Source: Candidatus Muproteobacteria bacterium RIFCSPHIGHO2_01_FULL_65_16
GTDB lineage: Bacteria > Pseudomonadota > Gammaproteobacteria > Acidiferrobacterales > Sulfurifustaceae
Assembly: GCA_001785175.1 (NCBI GenBank)
Contig: MFSY01000017.1
Location: 1-19,997, forward strand
DNA length: 19,997 bases
Direction of reading: 5' to 3'
Part shown: piece after piece, positions 1 to 8,183 of the stretch
Layout of the letters: each line of letters begins with the position of its first letter
How positions within the stretch are numbered: position 1 is the stretch's first letter
The notes under the pieces: model-generated
What the model was told of the DNA's origin: nothing
Databases searched by the model: none
What the model saw: only the letters and a program-made list of their open reading frames with translations
Position numbers and translations under genes: made by a program

Positions 1-204
1 TGTGCTTCTGGTGCCCTTCGGTGTTCGGCGAGCCCTTGGGGCACGATTCAAGCTGATAGCTGATCGCTGATAGCTTGTTTAGCTGATAGCTCACTTAGCT
101 GACAGCTTATTTTCTCCGCGCCTCTGCGCCTCCGCGGTGAGAGTCATCCTTGCGGCAATTTCCGGGGCTACATGCGACCTTGATCGGCGCCGGAGCGCCG
201 GCAA
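1..204. other. Intergenic sequence beyond the nuo terminator, no gene seen
   Basis: Apart from the repeats at 50-141, this stretch has an inverted repeat GTGCCC (11-16) with GGGCAC (39-44). I see no coding sequence, tRNA or convincing promoter. The next gene on this side lies outside the window. Confidence 0.5.
50..141. repeat. AGCTGAT repeats followed by a CTCYGCGC repeat
   Basis: From 50 to 112 there are several AGCTGAT/AGCTGACAGCT heptameric units, all in one orientation, sharing GCTGATCGCTGATAGCT with the glmM-tpiA copy. Directly after it, TCTCCGCGCCTCTGCGCCTC then CGCGGTGA (115-141) is one arm of an 8-bp-period repeat of a different family; the plus-strand CACCGCAGAGAACGCGA at 19016-19032 is its opposite-sense relative. 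No matching arm was found nearby for either, so these may be partial or nested copies. Confidence 0.75.
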
Positions 205-228
205 CAAAAAGCCCCCGGTCGGGGGCTT
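205..228 (-). terminator. Intrinsic terminator after the small membrane protein gene
   Basis: On the minus strand AAGCCCCC-GACC-GGGGGCTT followed by TTTGTT forms an 8-bp stem with a 4-base loop and a U-rich tail. It lies 30 bases downstream of the stop at 259 and is the only textbook rho-independent terminator seen in the window, so the nuo transcript probably ends here. A further GC-rich palindrome (GGCGCCGGAGCGCCGG, 186-201) follows. Confidence 0.9.
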
Positions 229-258
229 CAAGTTGGAGTAATAATTTTCAGCCGGCGG

Positions 259-366
259 TCAGAATACTCCCAGGTACTGCAGGACGGCGGCCGCGATCGC
301 CAGTAACAGAATAATCAGCAGTATCGGGTTCGGCTTCTTTTTTACCTGCATTAACGTCTCTTCCAT
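259..366 (-). CDS. 35-residue single-span membrane protein, function unknown
   Basis: The ATG at 364-366 is preceded by GGAGGAAG with eight bases between GGAGG and the ATG, one of the best ribosome binding sites in the window. The product starts MEETLMQVKKKPNP, a charged N-terminus with a Lys-Lys-Lys cluster. It continues as one strongly hydrophobic segment (residues 15-29, ILLIILLLAIAAAVL) and ends QYLGVF before TGA. The lysine cluster predicts the N-terminus in the cytoplasm. An intrinsic terminator follows 30 bases after the stop, so the gene closes the nuo-side transcription unit. I do not recognise a family. It could be an accessory complex I peptide or an unrelated small membrane protein. 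A longer overlapping open frame in another register (248-466) lacks a Shine-Dalgarno sequence and membrane character and is rejected. Confidence 0.75.
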   Translation of the reverse strand: MEETLMQVKKKPNPILLIILLLAIAAAVLQYLGVF

Positions 367-419
367 CTTGGCTTCCTCCGTTGAAAGTATTGTTGCGGAA
401 CAAAGCTTTATGGCCCGGA

Positions 420-470
420 CCGGTCAACACCCCATTAAGTCTAGTAGATAAAAGGGCGTTTTTCATCCCC
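420..470 (-). promoter_or_regulatory. Weak promoter candidate(s) before the 35-residue membrane protein
   Basis: On the minus strand ATGAAA and TAGACT (436-441) are 17 bases apart, a 4/6 and 4/6 match to sigma70 boxes; the -10 hexamer equals the one predicted for nuoA. A TTGACC hexamer also lies just downstream near 421-428 but lacks a good -10 partner. The small gene could therefore have its own transcript or be read from the nuo operon. Confidence 0.25.
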
Positions 471-471
471 C

Positions 472-486
472 CGCCGGATGCCGGCG
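472..486 (-). other. Short GC-rich stem just after nuoN
   Basis: CGCCGG-ATG-CCGGCG forms a 6-bp stem with a 3-base loop immediately after the nuoN stop codon. No U-tract follows, so it is not a convincing intrinsic terminator. It could slow 3' decay or partly terminate transcription before the small membrane protein gene. Confidence 0.35.
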
Positions 487-487
487 T

Positions 488-1921
488 TTACCCCTTGATC
501 GCCTTGAGGCACAGGTCTATGACCGCCCCGGTCCACGGCAGCACCGCGAGCAGGGCCAGGGCGTTGACGCCGATCAGCACCCGCATGTCCAGGCCGGCCG
601 TGATGGGCGCCTGATCATCGGGCTCGTCGAAATACATGAGCTTGATGACGCGCAGGTAATAATAGGCCCCGATGACGGCGAACAGCACGGCGACGACCGC
701 GAGCCAGAGCATGTTGATCCCGATCACCGCCTGGATCACGAGCAGCTTGGCGTAAAACCCGATTGTCGGCGGGACGCCGGCCATGGAGAGCATCAGCAGC
801 AGCATCAGAAACGCATACCAGGAATTGCGCTGGTTGAGCCCCTTGAAGTCCACGAGCCGCTCGGCCTCGAAGCCGGCGCGCGACAGCAGGATCACCATGC
901 CGAAGGCGCCCAGGCTCATGGTCGTATATATCAGGACATAAAACAGCGACGAGCTGTAGCCGTTGGGCGTGGCGCTCAGGATGCCGAGCAGGAAAAACCC
1001 CATGTGCGAGATCGAGGAGTACGCCAGCATGCGCTTGATGTTGTCCTGGGCGATGGCGACGACGTTGCCGAGGCCCATGGACAGCACCGCGATGATCGCC
1101 AGCATGTCGCGCCACGATCCGGACATGTCCTCCAGCCCGCCGATCAGGAGCCGCATGATCACGGCGAACGCGGCGAGCTTGGGGGCGGTGCCGATGTAGA
1201 GCGTCACCGATGTCGGCGCGCCGTGATACACGTCCGGGACCCACATGTGAAACGGCACGGCGCCGAGCTTGAACGCCAGCCCCACGACCACGAACACCAG
1301 GCCGAATATCAGCACCATGTTGTCCGCGCCCATGGCGGCGATCGCCTTGCGGACGGCGGCGATCTCGAGGCTCCCGGTCGCGCCGTAGAGCATGGACATG
1401 CCGTAGAGCAGTATGCCGGTGGCGATCGCACCGAGAACGAAATACTTCATGGCCGCCTCGGTGGCCGCGGTCGAGTCGCGCTGGAACGCGACCATGGCGT
1501 AGAGCGAAAGCGAGAGCAGCTCGAGCCCGAGATAGAGCGTGAGGAAGTGGCTGGCCGAGGCCATCACCATCATGCCGACGACGCCGAGCAGGCCGAGCAC
1601 GAAATACTCGCCGCGCAGCAGGTCGCGCGCGCGCAGGTAGTCGCGCGAGTAGGCGAACACGAAGGCGGTGATGACATAGGTCGCCAGCTTCAGCACGTCC
1701 GCCAGGTAATCCTGGACGAACATGTTGTGGAACGCGAACGCCGGCGCCGCGTCCAACCCCCGCAGCGTGATCAGGGCGGCGCCGACGAGCGTCAGCTGCG
1801 TCAGCCAGTAGGACGCCACGCGCCGCCGCTCCGTCAGGAACAGGTCGGCGACCAGAATGACGCAGGCCATGGAGGACACGAAGATCTCCGGGGCCGCGGG
1901 CAGAATGTTCGGCATATTCAT
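488..1921 (-). CDS. nuoN: NADH-quinone oxidoreductase subunit N (NuoN)
   Basis: Third antiporter-like proton-pumping subunit and the last classical nuo gene. The 477 residues are close to E. coli (485). Landmarks are Glu134 in [15 protein letters not shown], Lys159 in [19 protein letters not shown], Lys218 in [20 protein letters not shown] followed by GAPTSVT, and [14 protein letters not shown]. The ATG at 1919-1921 lies directly against repeat-derived sequence and has no Shine-Dalgarno sequence. A second ATG two codons downstream (1913-1915) gives [12 protein letters not shown], and I cannot choose firmly between them. After the TAA stop there is a 121-base gap and then a small membrane protein gene. 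Confidence 0.96.
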   Translation of the reverse strand: MNMPNILPAAPEIFVSSMACVILVADLFLTERRRVASYWLTQLTLVGAALITLRGLDAAPAFAFHNMFVQDYLADVLKLATYVITAFVFAYSRDYLRARDLLRGEYFVLGLLGVVGMMVMASASHFLTLYLGLELLSLSLYAMVAFQRDSTAATEAAMKYFVLGAIATGILLYGMSMLYGATGSLEIAAVRKAIAAMGADNMVLIFGLVFVVVGLAFKLGAVPFHMWVPDVYHGAPTSVTLYIGTAPKLAAFAVIMRLLIGGLEDMSGSWRDMLAIIAVLSMGLGNVVAIAQDNIKRMLAYSSISHMGFFLLGILSATPNGYSSSLFYVLIYTTMSLGAFGMVILLSRAGFEAERLVDFKGLNQRNSWYAFLMLLLMLSMAGVPPTIGFYAKLLVIQAVIGINMLWLAVVAVLFAVIGAYYYLRVIKLMYFDEPDDQAPITAGLDMRVLIGVNALALLAVLPWTGAVIDLCLKAIKG

Positions 1922-2013
1922 ATATGAGTTCTTGACGCAAAGACGCGAAGGCGCAAAGAGTTATTTATGTTCATCTTGATCTCTAAACCTTTGCGCCTTT
2001 GCGTCAAACAATA
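1922..2013. repeat. CGCAAAG inverted-repeat element, nuoM-nuoN gap
   Basis: The left arm (1932-1958) is TTGACGCAAAGACGCGAAGG continuing CGCAAAG, three units. The right arm (1989-2007), CTTTGCGCCTTTGCGTCAA, has two units. The spacer is 30 bases. The element fills the gap; its left flank (ATATGAGTTC) runs into the nuoN ATG. Across the 18 bases from the start codon into the arm it differs from the nuoI-nuoJ copy at only one position. Confidence 0.92.
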
Positions 2014-3495
2014 TTACAGCTTCGACACCGACACCTGCTGCAGCAGGTGCTCGACCGAGGCGTGCATCACGTCCAGGAATGGGAACGGCCACAGCCCCAT
2101 GACCAGCACGGCGAGCGCGAGCGCCGCCAGATACGCGATCTCGCGCGGCGTCGCGTCGGCGAGCTGGGCGACGTGGTCGTTGGCCACCGCGCCGAAGAGC
2201 ACGCGTTTGTACATCCACAGCGTATAGGCGGCGCCGAACACGAGCGTCGTGGCCGCGAGGAAGGCGTACCAGACGTTCACCTGGAAGGCGCCGAGGATCA
2301 CCAGGAACTCGCCGACGAAGCCGGAAGTGCCGGGCAGGCCGGTGTTGGCCATGGCGAACAGCATCATGAAGGCGGCGAACACCGGCATGGTGTTGGCCAC
2401 GCCGCCGTAGTCCTTGATCATGCGCGAGTGCAGCCGGTCGTACAGCACGCCGACGCACAGGAACAGGGCGCCGGAGATGAAACCGTGCGAGACCATCTGC
2501 GCGATCCCGCCCTCTATGCCCTGGGCGTTGAAGACGAAGAAGCCGAGCGTGACGAAGCCCATGTGCGCGATCGAGGAATAGGCGATGAGCTTCTTCATGT
2601 CCTCCTGCACCAGCGCCACCAGGCCGATGTACACCACGGCGATGAGCGAGAGCGTGATCATGAACCAGGCGAGCTCGTGCGAGGCGTCCGGCAGGATCGG
2701 CAGGTTGAAGCGCAGGAAGCCGTAGGCGCCCATCTTGAGCATGATGGCCGCGAGGATCACCGAGCCCCCGGTCGGCGCCTCGACGTGCGCGTCCGGCAGC
2801 CAGGTGTGCACCGGCCACATCGGCACCTTGACCGCGAACGCCGCGAAGAACGCGAGGAAGATGAGGATCTGCTCGGTCAGGCCGAGCTTCACCGCCGGCC
2901 AGGCCAGGATGTCGAAGCTGCCGCCGGACCGATAGTAGAGATAGATGAACGCCACCAGCATCAGCACCGAGCCGAGGAAGGTGTAGAGGAAGAACTTGAT
3001 CGTGGCGTAGACCCGGTTCGGCCCGCCCCACAGGCCGATGATGAGAAACATCGGCACCAGCATGCCTTCCCAGAAGACGTAGAACAGGATCGCGTCGAGC
3101 GCGCTGAACACCCCGATCATCAGCCCTTCCATGATGAGGAACGCGGCCATGTACTGCGCCACCTTCCGCTGAATCACCAGCCAGGCCGAGATCACCACCA
3201 GCACGGTGCTGAAGCTGGTGAGCAGGATCAGCAGCAGCGAGATGCCGTCAATGCCCAGGCGGTAGCGGATGTTGAAGGCCTCGATCCACGGATAGTTCTC
3301 GCCGAACTGCATCTCGTGGGTGCGCGCGTCGAACCCGATGTAAAGCGGAATGGTGGCGAGGAACGCGGCGACGGCGAAGCCCAGGCCCAGCCGGCGGGCG
3401 AGGTTGGCGTTGCGGTCGCCGCCGGTGGCGAGCACGGCCACGCCGCCCAGTATCGGCAGCCAGGTGGCGATGCTTAATAGGTGTTGGCTCAGCAT
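2014..3495 (-). CDS. nuoM: NADH-quinone oxidoreductase subunit M (NuoM)
   Basis: Second antiporter-like proton-pumping subunit, related to MrpD. The 493 residues have about 14 hydrophobic segments. Key residues are Glu143 in FYVFWEGMLVPMFLIIG and Lys223 in AFAVKVPMWPVHTWLPDAHV, followed by EAPTGGSVILAAIMLKMGAYG and then AYSSIAHMGFVTLG, matching the E. coli protein (509 residues). The ATG at 3493-3495 has no obvious Shine-Dalgarno sequence and probably depends on coupling to nuoL, whose stop is five bases before it. The TAA stop is followed within about six bases by a CGCAAAG repeat element. Confidence 0.97.
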   Translation of the reverse strand: MLSQHLLSIATWLPILGGVAVLATGGDRNANLARRLGLGFAVAAFLATIPLYIGFDARTHEMQFGENYPWIEAFNIRYRLGIDGISLLLILLTSFSTVLVVISAWLVIQRKVAQYMAAFLIMEGLMIGVFSALDAILFYVFWEGMLVPMFLIIGLWGGPNRVYATIKFFLYTFLGSVLMLVAFIYLYYRSGGSFDILAWPAVKLGLTEQILIFLAFFAAFAVKVPMWPVHTWLPDAHVEAPTGGSVILAAIMLKMGAYGFLRFNLPILPDASHELAWFMITLSLIAVVYIGLVALVQEDMKKLIAYSSIAHMGFVTLGFFVFNAQGIEGGIAQMVSHGFISGALFLCVGVLYDRLHSRMIKDYGGVANTMPVFAAFMMLFAMANTGLPGTSGFVGEFLVILGAFQVNVWYAFLAATTLVFGAAYTLWMYKRVLFGAVANDHVAQLADATPREIAYLAALALAVLVMGLWPFPFLDVMHASVEHLLQQVSVSKL

Positions 3496-3499
3496 GCGG

Positions 3500-5464
3500 C
3501 TAGCGGTAGAGGAAAACGGTGATCAGCAGGAACAGGCCGAGGATCATGGCGAAGGCGTAGTGGTACACGTAGCCCGACTGGACGTGGCGCACGACCGTCG
3601 CCACCCAGCCGATCACGCGCGCCGTGCCGTTCACCGCCAGGCCGTCTATGAGTTTCACGTCGCCGATCCGCCACAGCAGTCCGCCGAAGCGGCGCGCGCC
3701 GCCGGCGAAGACGGTGTCGTTGAACTCGTCAAAGCCGTATTTGCGCACCAGGATGGTGTAGGGCAGCCGGAATTTCCGGCTCAGCTCCTCCGGCAGCTGC
3801 GGATAGCGGTAGTACAGGAGCCACGCGAGCCCGATGCCGCCGACGGCCAGCAGGAACGGCGCCGATTGCAGCCCGTGGGCGACGAACGGCCCCCAGCCGT
3901 GGTAATCCTGTCCGAGCCGCGCGAGCACGTCGTGTCCCGGCAGCACCTTGAGCGCGGCGCCGAAATAGCCGCCGAACAGGAGCGGCTCGACGGTCAAGAA
4001 CCCGATGACAACCGACGGGAGCGCGAGCAGCACCAGCGGCACGGTCACCACCCACGGCGACTCCTTGAGGTGCGAACGCGCGTGCTCGTCCATGCGCGGC
4101 TTGCCGTAGAACGTCATGAACAGCATGCGGAAGGTGTAGAGCGCGGTGACGAACACGCCGGAGAGCACCGCGACATAGGCGAAGCCGCTCCCGGGGAGCT
4201 GCGAGGCGTGCACCGCCTCGATGATCATGTCCTTGGAGAAGAAGCCGGCGAACGGCGGGATGCCGACGAGCGCCAGCGATCCGGCCCAGGCCGTGAGGAA
4301 GGTCCACGGCATGTAGTCCTTGAGCCCGCCCATCTTGCGCATGTCCTGCTCGTGGTGCAGCGCGATGATCACCGAGCCCGCGGCCAGGAACAGCAGCGCC
4401 TTGAAGAAGGCGTGGGTCATGAGATGGAAGATGCCGGCGGCGTAGGCCGAGGCCCCGAGCGCCACCATCATGTAGCCGAGTTGCGACAGGGTCGAGTACG
4501 CGACCACGCGCTTGATGTCGTTCTGCACGATGCCGACGAAGGCCATGAACAGCGCGGTGATCGCGCCGATCACGAGCACCACCGACAGCGCGGTCTCGGA
4601 CAACTCATAGAGCGGCGACATGCGCGCCACCATGAACACGCCCGCGGTCACCATGGTCGCGGCGTGGATCAGGGCCGAGATCGGCGTCGGACCCTCCATC
4701 GAGTCCGGCAGCCACACGTGCAGCGGCACCTGCGCCGATTTGCCCATGGCGCCGATGAACAGCAGAATGCAGACGAGCGTGAGCACGCTCCAGTCCACGC
4801 CCGGGATGATCTGCGCCGTCTTGCCCGCCAGCTGCGGGGCGATGGCGAACACCGGGGTGTAATCGAGCGTGCCGAAATAGAGATACACCGCGGCGACGCC
4901 GAGGATGAAACCGAAGTCGCCGACGCGGTTGACGATGAAGGCCTTGAGCTGGGCGTGGGTCGCGGACGCGCGCGTGAACCAGAAGCCGATCAGGAGGTAC
5001 GACATCAGGCCGACCGCCTCCCAGCCGAAGAACAGCTGGAGGAAGTTGTTCGCCATCACCAGCATCAGCATCGAGAAGGTGAAGAGCGCGATGTAGCTGA
5101 AGAACCGCTGATAGCCCGGGTCGTCGCGCATGTAGCCGACGGTGTAGATGTGCACCATGAGCGAGACGAACGTGACCACCGTCATCATCAGCGCGCTCAG
5201 CGGGTCAATGAGGAAGCCGATCTCGAGCGGGACGCCGCCGCTCACGCCCCAGGTGTACACCGCGCCGTCGTAGGTGTGGCCGGCGAGCACGTCCGGCAGC
5301 ACGACGAACGCCGACAGCACGAATGCGCCCGCGACCCCGAGGATGGCCGCGGTGTGCGACGCCGCCCGGCCGATCTTCCAGCCGAGCAGCCCGGCGATCA
5401 GCGCCCCCGCCAGGCACGAGAGCGGGATCAGGAGATAGACGGTTTTCATTTCCAGGCCGAACAT
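3500..5464 (-). CDS. nuoL: NADH-quinone oxidoreductase subunit L (NuoL)
   Basis: Distal antiporter-like proton-pumping subunit of the membrane arm, related to MrpA. The 654 residues are somewhat longer than E. coli NuoL (613). The family core is present: Glu149 in FFGWEAVGLMSYLLIGFW and Lys242 in GAMGKSAQVPLHVWLPDSME, followed by GPTPISALIHAATMVTAG and then AYSTLSQLGYM and THAFFKALLFLAAGSV. The C-terminal part (about 540-654) holds the lateral helix and the last helix. The ATG at 5462-5464 has AAGGG nine bases upstream. An in-frame ATG at codon 6 is a possible alternative. Four bases separate it from nuoM. Confidence 0.96.
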   Translation of the reverse strand: MFGLEMKTVYLLIPLSCLAGALIAGLLGWKIGRAASHTAAILGVAGAFVLSAFVVLPDVLAGHTYDGAVYTWGVSGGVPLEIGFLIDPLSALMMTVVTFVSLMVHIYTVGYMRDDPGYQRFFSYIALFTFSMLMLVMANNFLQLFFGWEAVGLMSYLLIGFWFTRASATHAQLKAFIVNRVGDFGFILGVAAVYLYFGTLDYTPVFAIAPQLAGKTAQIIPGVDWSVLTLVCILLFIGAMGKSAQVPLHVWLPDSMEGPTPISALIHAATMVTAGVFMVARMSPLYELSETALSVVLVIGAITALFMAFVGIVQNDIKRVVAYSTLSQLGYMMVALGASAYAAGIFHLMTHAFFKALLFLAAGSVIIALHHEQDMRKMGGLKDYMPWTFLTAWAGSLALVGIPPFAGFFSKDMIIEAVHASQLPGSGFAYVAVLSGVFVTALYTFRMLFMTFYGKPRMDEHARSHLKESPWVVTVPLVLLALPSVVIGFLTVEPLLFGGYFGAALKVLPGHDVLARLGQDYHGWGPFVAHGLQSAPFLLAVGGIGLAWLLYYRYPQLPEELSRKFRLPYTILVRKYGFDEFNDTVFAGGARRFGGLLWRIGDVKLIDGLAVNGTARVIGWVATVVRHVQSGYVYHYAFAMILGLFLLITVFLYR

Positions 5465-5467
5465 GGC

Positions 5468-5773
5468 TTAACCCTTCAGCGTGTCCAGGTCTTCGACGTT
5501 GATCGTGCGGCGGTTGCGGAACACCACCACCAGGATCGCCAGGCCGATGGCCGACTCGGCCGCGGCCACCGTGAGCACGAAGAACACGAACACCTGGCCG
5601 GAGATGTCGCCGAGATAATGCGCGAAGGCGACGAAGTTCAGGTTCACCGCCAGCAGCATGAGCTCGATCGCCATCAGCAGAATCACCAGATTCTTGCGAT
5701 TGAGGAAGACGCCCACGACCGCGATCGAAAACAATATCGCGCCGAGGATCAGGTAATGGCTGAGCGGTATCAT
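5468..5773 (-). CDS. nuoK: NADH-quinone oxidoreductase subunit K (NuoK)
   Basis: Small three-helix membrane subunit related to MrpC, part of the fourth proton-translocation path. The 101 residues include the two membrane glutamates of the family, Glu37 ([16 protein letters not shown]) and Glu73 ([13 protein letters not shown]). The protein ends in a hydrophilic tail, [10 protein letters not shown]. The ATG at 5771-5773 ([15 protein letters not shown]) follows GGGGAGGAA very closely, with about two bases between GGAGG and the ATG; this start matches known NuoK N-termini. A 3-base gap separates it from nuoL. Confidence 0.97.
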   Translation of the reverse strand: MIPLSHYLILGAILFSIAVVGVFLNRKNLVILLMAIELMLLAVNLNFVAFAHYLGDISGQVFVFFVLTVAAAESAIGLAILVVVFRNRRTINVEDLDTLKG

Positions 5774-5796
5774 TTCCTCCCCTGAATTTCCTTATG

Positions 5797-5900
5797 ATCG
5801 TTTGGCGCAAAGGCGCAAAGACGCAAAGGTAGATCGTTTTTTAACAACATCTGTTTTGCGTTCATCTTTCTTCGCGCCTTTGCGTCTTTGCGTCGAAAAT
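5797..5900. repeat. CGCAAAG inverted-repeat element, nuoJ-nuoK gap
   Basis: The left arm (5802-5828) is TTGGCGCAAAGGCGCAAAGA continuing CGCAAAG. The right arm (5873-5897), CGCGCCTTTGCGTCTTTGCG then TCGAA, is the reverse complement with a few differences. The spacer (44 bases) is AT-rich and contains a T6 run. The left end is further from the next start than in the other copies, so nuoK keeps a native ribosome binding site. Confidence 0.9.
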
Positions 5901-5905
5901 TCATA

Positions 5906-6511
5906 TCAACTTTTCTTTTCCGCTGGCATCTTGACCAGGCGCACGCGCTCGCTGCGCTCGACCCGTACCTGCCGCCCCGGGTCCTGGTACTTGGTGTCCT
6001 TGCGCCGGCGCAGCGTGAGCACGATCGCCGCGATGATGGCCACCAGCAGCACCAGCGCCGCGAGCTCGAACGGATAGGCGTAGGTCGTGTACAGCAGCCG
6101 CCCCAGGGCGCGCGTGTTGCTGGCGTCCGCGGCCAGTCCCGCCGGCTCCGGCACGCGCTCGAGGCCGAAGCGCCCGGAGCCGAGGACCAGGGCCATCTCG
6201 GCCGCCAGCAGCACCGCCACCGCCCCGCCGAGCGGAAGATACCTGGTGAAGCCCTCGCGCAGGCGGGCGATGTTGATGTCGAGCATCATCACCACGAACA
6301 GGAACAGCACCATCACCGCGCCGACGTACACCAGCACCAGCACGATGGCCAGGAACTCCGCCTGCAGCAGCAGCCACAGCCCGGCGGCGTTGAAGAAGGC
6401 CAGCACCAGGAACAGCGCCGCCTTCACCGGGTTTTTCACGGTGATCACCATGGTCGCGGCGAACACCAGCACCGCGGCAAAGAAATAAAAGATGAATTGT
6501 TTGAATTCCAT
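5906..6511 (-). CDS. nuoJ: NADH-quinone oxidoreductase subunit J (NuoJ)
   Basis: Membrane-arm subunit with about five transmembrane helices, next to NuoH and NuoK, forming part of the link from the quinone site to the proton channels. The 201 residues include the family segment VLVLVYVGAVMVLFLFVVMM (about 57-76, third helix with its conserved Tyr-Val-Gly-Ala) and NTRALGRLLYTTYAYPFELA before the last helix. The C-terminus is basic and hydrophilic (RRRKDTKYQDPGRQVRVERS). The ATG at 6509-6511 has no Shine-Dalgarno sequence: the 25 bases upstream are the end of the repeat element. The TGA stop is eight bases from another copy of that element. Confidence 0.96.
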   Translation of the reverse strand: MEFKQFIFYFFAAVLVFAATMVITVKNPVKAALFLVLAFFNAAGLWLLLQAEFLAIVLVLVYVGAVMVLFLFVVMMLDINIARLREGFTRYLPLGGAVAVLLAAEMALVLGSGRFGLERVPEPAGLAADASNTRALGRLLYTTYAYPFELAALVLLVAIIAAIVLTLRRRKDTKYQDPGRQVRVERSERVRLVKMPAEKKS

Positions 6512-6614
6512 ATATTAGTTCTTGACGCAAAGGCGCAAAGGCGCAAAGAAAGGCTTGTGGAGTAGCTTCATTTTACGATTTCTTTGCGCCTTCGCGCCTT
6601 TGCGTCAAAAATTA
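6512..6614. repeat. CGCAAAG inverted-repeat element, nuoI-nuoJ gap
   Basis: This is the clearest copy. The left arm (6522-6551) is TTGACGCAAAGGCGCAAAGG continuing CGCAAAGAAA, and the right arm (6579-6608) is its reverse complement with one mismatch over 30 bases. The spacer is 27 bases. The element fills the entire gap: the left outer flank (ATATTAGTTC) runs up to the nuoJ ATG, and the right flank is six bases from the nuoI stop. The transcript could form a very stable hairpin between the two cistrons. Confidence 0.93.
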
Positions 6615-7103
6615 TTATCGGTACTTCGCGTCCGCGGCGCGCGCGGCGGCGATCAGTTTTTCGTACTTGTCGCCCACGGCGAGCAGCCGGTCCTTGGAGT
6701 AGACCAGGTCGCCGCGCTGCTCGCCGTGGTAGTCAATCACGTGCGTCTCGACGATCGAGTCCACCGGGCAGGCCTCCTCGCAGAAGCCGCAGAAGATACA
6801 CTTGGTGAGGTCGAGGTCGTAGCGCGTGGTGCGGCGCGTGCCGTCGGCGCGCTGTTCCGATTCGATGGTGATGGCGAGCGCCGGGCAGATGGCCTCGCAC
6901 AGCTTGCAGGCGATGCAGCGCTCCTCGCCGTTCGGGTAGCGGCGCAGCGCGTGCAGGCCGCGAAAGCGCGGGCTCATCGGCGTGCGCTCCTCCGGATACT
7001 GGACGGTGATCTTGCGCGCGAACAGGTGCCGGCCCGTGAGCATCAGGCCCCGGAGCAGCTCGAACAGCAGGAAGCTGTTGATGTAGCGTTTGAGCGCGTT
7101 CAC
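6615..7103 (-). CDS. nuoI: NADH-quinone oxidoreductase subunit I (NuoI), clusters N6a/N6b
   Basis: Ferredoxin-like subunit with two [4Fe-4S] clusters that connect NuoG to cluster N2. The 162 residues contain both motifs: Cys63, 66, 69, 73 in [12 protein letters not shown] and Cys102, 105, 108, 112 in [12 protein letters not shown]. The N-terminal helix (about 1-27) lies along the membrane surface in known structures. The start is GTG at 7101-7103, nine bases after nuoH, with GAGA upstream; a nearby ATG (7108-7110) is out of frame. The TAA stop (6615-6617) is followed within about six bases by a CGCAAAG repeat element. Confidence 0.96.
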   Translation of the reverse strand: MNALKRYINSFLLFELLRGLMLTGRHLFARKITVQYPEERTPMSPRFRGLHALRRYPNGEERCIACKLCEAICPALAITIESEQRADGTRRTTRYDLDLTKCIFCGFCEEACPVDSIVETHVIDYHGEQRGDLVYSKDRLLAVGDKYEKLIAAARAADAKYR

Positions 7104-7112
7104 GTCGGCATC

Positions 7113-8183
7113 TCAGTGAAAGACGCCGCCCCACGGCGTGAGAAAAGTGGCGCCCCCGATGACGCCGATCCACACGAGCGTCACCGGGATGAACACCTTC
7201 CAGCCGAGGCGCATGATCTGGTCGTAGCGGTAGCGCGGGAAGGTGGCGCGGAACCAGAGGAAGCAGAACAGCAGCAGGCTCACCTTGAGCAGCAGCCAGT
7301 GGACGCCGCCGCCGAGCAGCGCCCCGAGCAGCGGCACCTCCGGCACCCACTGCGGCGGCAGCGGCGAGAGCCAGCCGCCGAGGAACATGACCGCGGTCAG
7401 GACCGAGATCAGGATCATGTTGGCGTACTCGGCGAGGAAGAAGAGCGCGAACGTCATGCCCGAATACTCGACGTGGAAGCCGGCCACGATCTCGGACTCG
7501 CCCTCGGCGACGTCGAACGGCGCGCGGTTGGTCTCGGCCACGCCGGCGATGAAATACACCAGGAACAGCGGCAGCAGCGGCAGCAGGTACCACTGGTGCA
7601 GTCCGCCCTGCTGGTGCAACACGATCTCGCGCAGGTTGAGGCTCCCGGCCGCCATCAGCACGCCCACGAGCGCGAACCCCATGGCGATCTCGTAGGCGAC
7701 GATCTGGGCCGCCGAGCGCATCGCGCCGAGGAAGGCGTACTTCGAGTTCGACGCCCAGCCGGCGACGATGACGCCGTAGACGCCCAGCGAGGACAGCGCC
7801 AGGATGAACAGCAGCCCGGCGTCAATGTTCGTCACCCACATCGTGTCGGTGAACGGGATCACCGCCCAGGCCACGAGCGCCGGGGCGAAGGCGAGCAGCG
7901 GCGCGATCACGAACAGGAACTTGTTGGCGTTCGCCGGGACGATGATCTCCTTCAGGATCAGCTTGAGCGCGTCCGCGAGCGGCTGCAGCCAGCCGCGCGG
8001 GCCGACGCGATTCGGGCCGATGCGCACCTGGATGTAGCCGATGATCTTGCGCTCGGCGAAGGTGAGATAGGCGACCGCCAGGATCAGCGGCAGCACGATG
8101 GCCAGGATCTTGGCGAGGTCGAGCAGCGCGCCCTGCGACCACGCCGGCAACCCGTTCCAGGTGCCCAGCAGGAACTCGGTCAT
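7113..8183 (-). CDS. nuoH: NADH-quinone oxidoreductase subunit H (NuoH)
   Basis: Membrane subunit that anchors the peripheral arm and closes the quinone channel; it is related to the membrane subunits of hydrogenases. The 356 residues contain about eight hydrophobic helices. Landmarks are [20 protein letters not shown] then [19 protein letters not shown] (about 39-75), the acidic loop [19 protein letters not shown], and [20 protein letters not shown], with the conserved Glu and Asp residues thought to couple quinone reduction to proton movement. The ATG at 8181-8183 has GGGGAGGG upstream and overlaps the nuoG stop (ATGA). The longer open frame upstream overlaps nuoG and is rejected. A 9-base gap follows before nuoI. 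Confidence 0.97.
   Translation of the reverse strand: MTEFLLGTWNGLPAWSQGALLDLAKILAIVLPLILAVAYLTFAERKIIGYIQVRIGPNRVGPRGWLQPLADALKLILKEIIVPANANKFLFVIAPLLAFAPALVAWAVIPFTDTMWVTNIDAGLLFILALSSLGVYGVIVAGWASNSKYAFLGAMRSAAQIVAYEIAMGFALVGVLMAAGSLNLREIVLHQQGGLHQWYLLPLLPLFLVYFIAGVAETNRAPFDVAEGESEIVAGFHVEYSGMTFALFFLAEYANMILISVLTAVMFLGGWLSPLPPQWVPEVPLLGALLGGGVHWLLLKVSLLLFCFLWFRATFPRYRYDQIMRLGWKVFIPVTLVWIGVIGGATFLTPWGGVFH

Noticed and set aside
11..44. Structured leader or riboswitch at the left edge
   Set aside because: Only a single 6-bp inverted repeat is visible and the gene it would precede is outside the window.
248..466. 72-codon minus-strand open frame overlapping the small membrane protein
   Set aside because: It is in a different frame from the 35-codon gene, has no Shine-Dalgarno sequence or hydrophobic segment, and runs across the region with the real ribosome binding site.
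3350..5785. Very long plus-strand open frames (3350-5785, 6522-8915, 8213-10666, 1999-3477)
   Set aside because: They lie antisense to clear nuo genes, encode low-complexity Arg/His/Glu-rich sequence typical of the reverse strand of GC-rich genes, and several begin inside repeat arms. No family is recognisable.
6512..6614. CGCAAAG hairpins as intrinsic terminators
   Set aside because: No U-tract follows the stems, and they lie inside an operon whose downstream genes are essential parts of the same complex.
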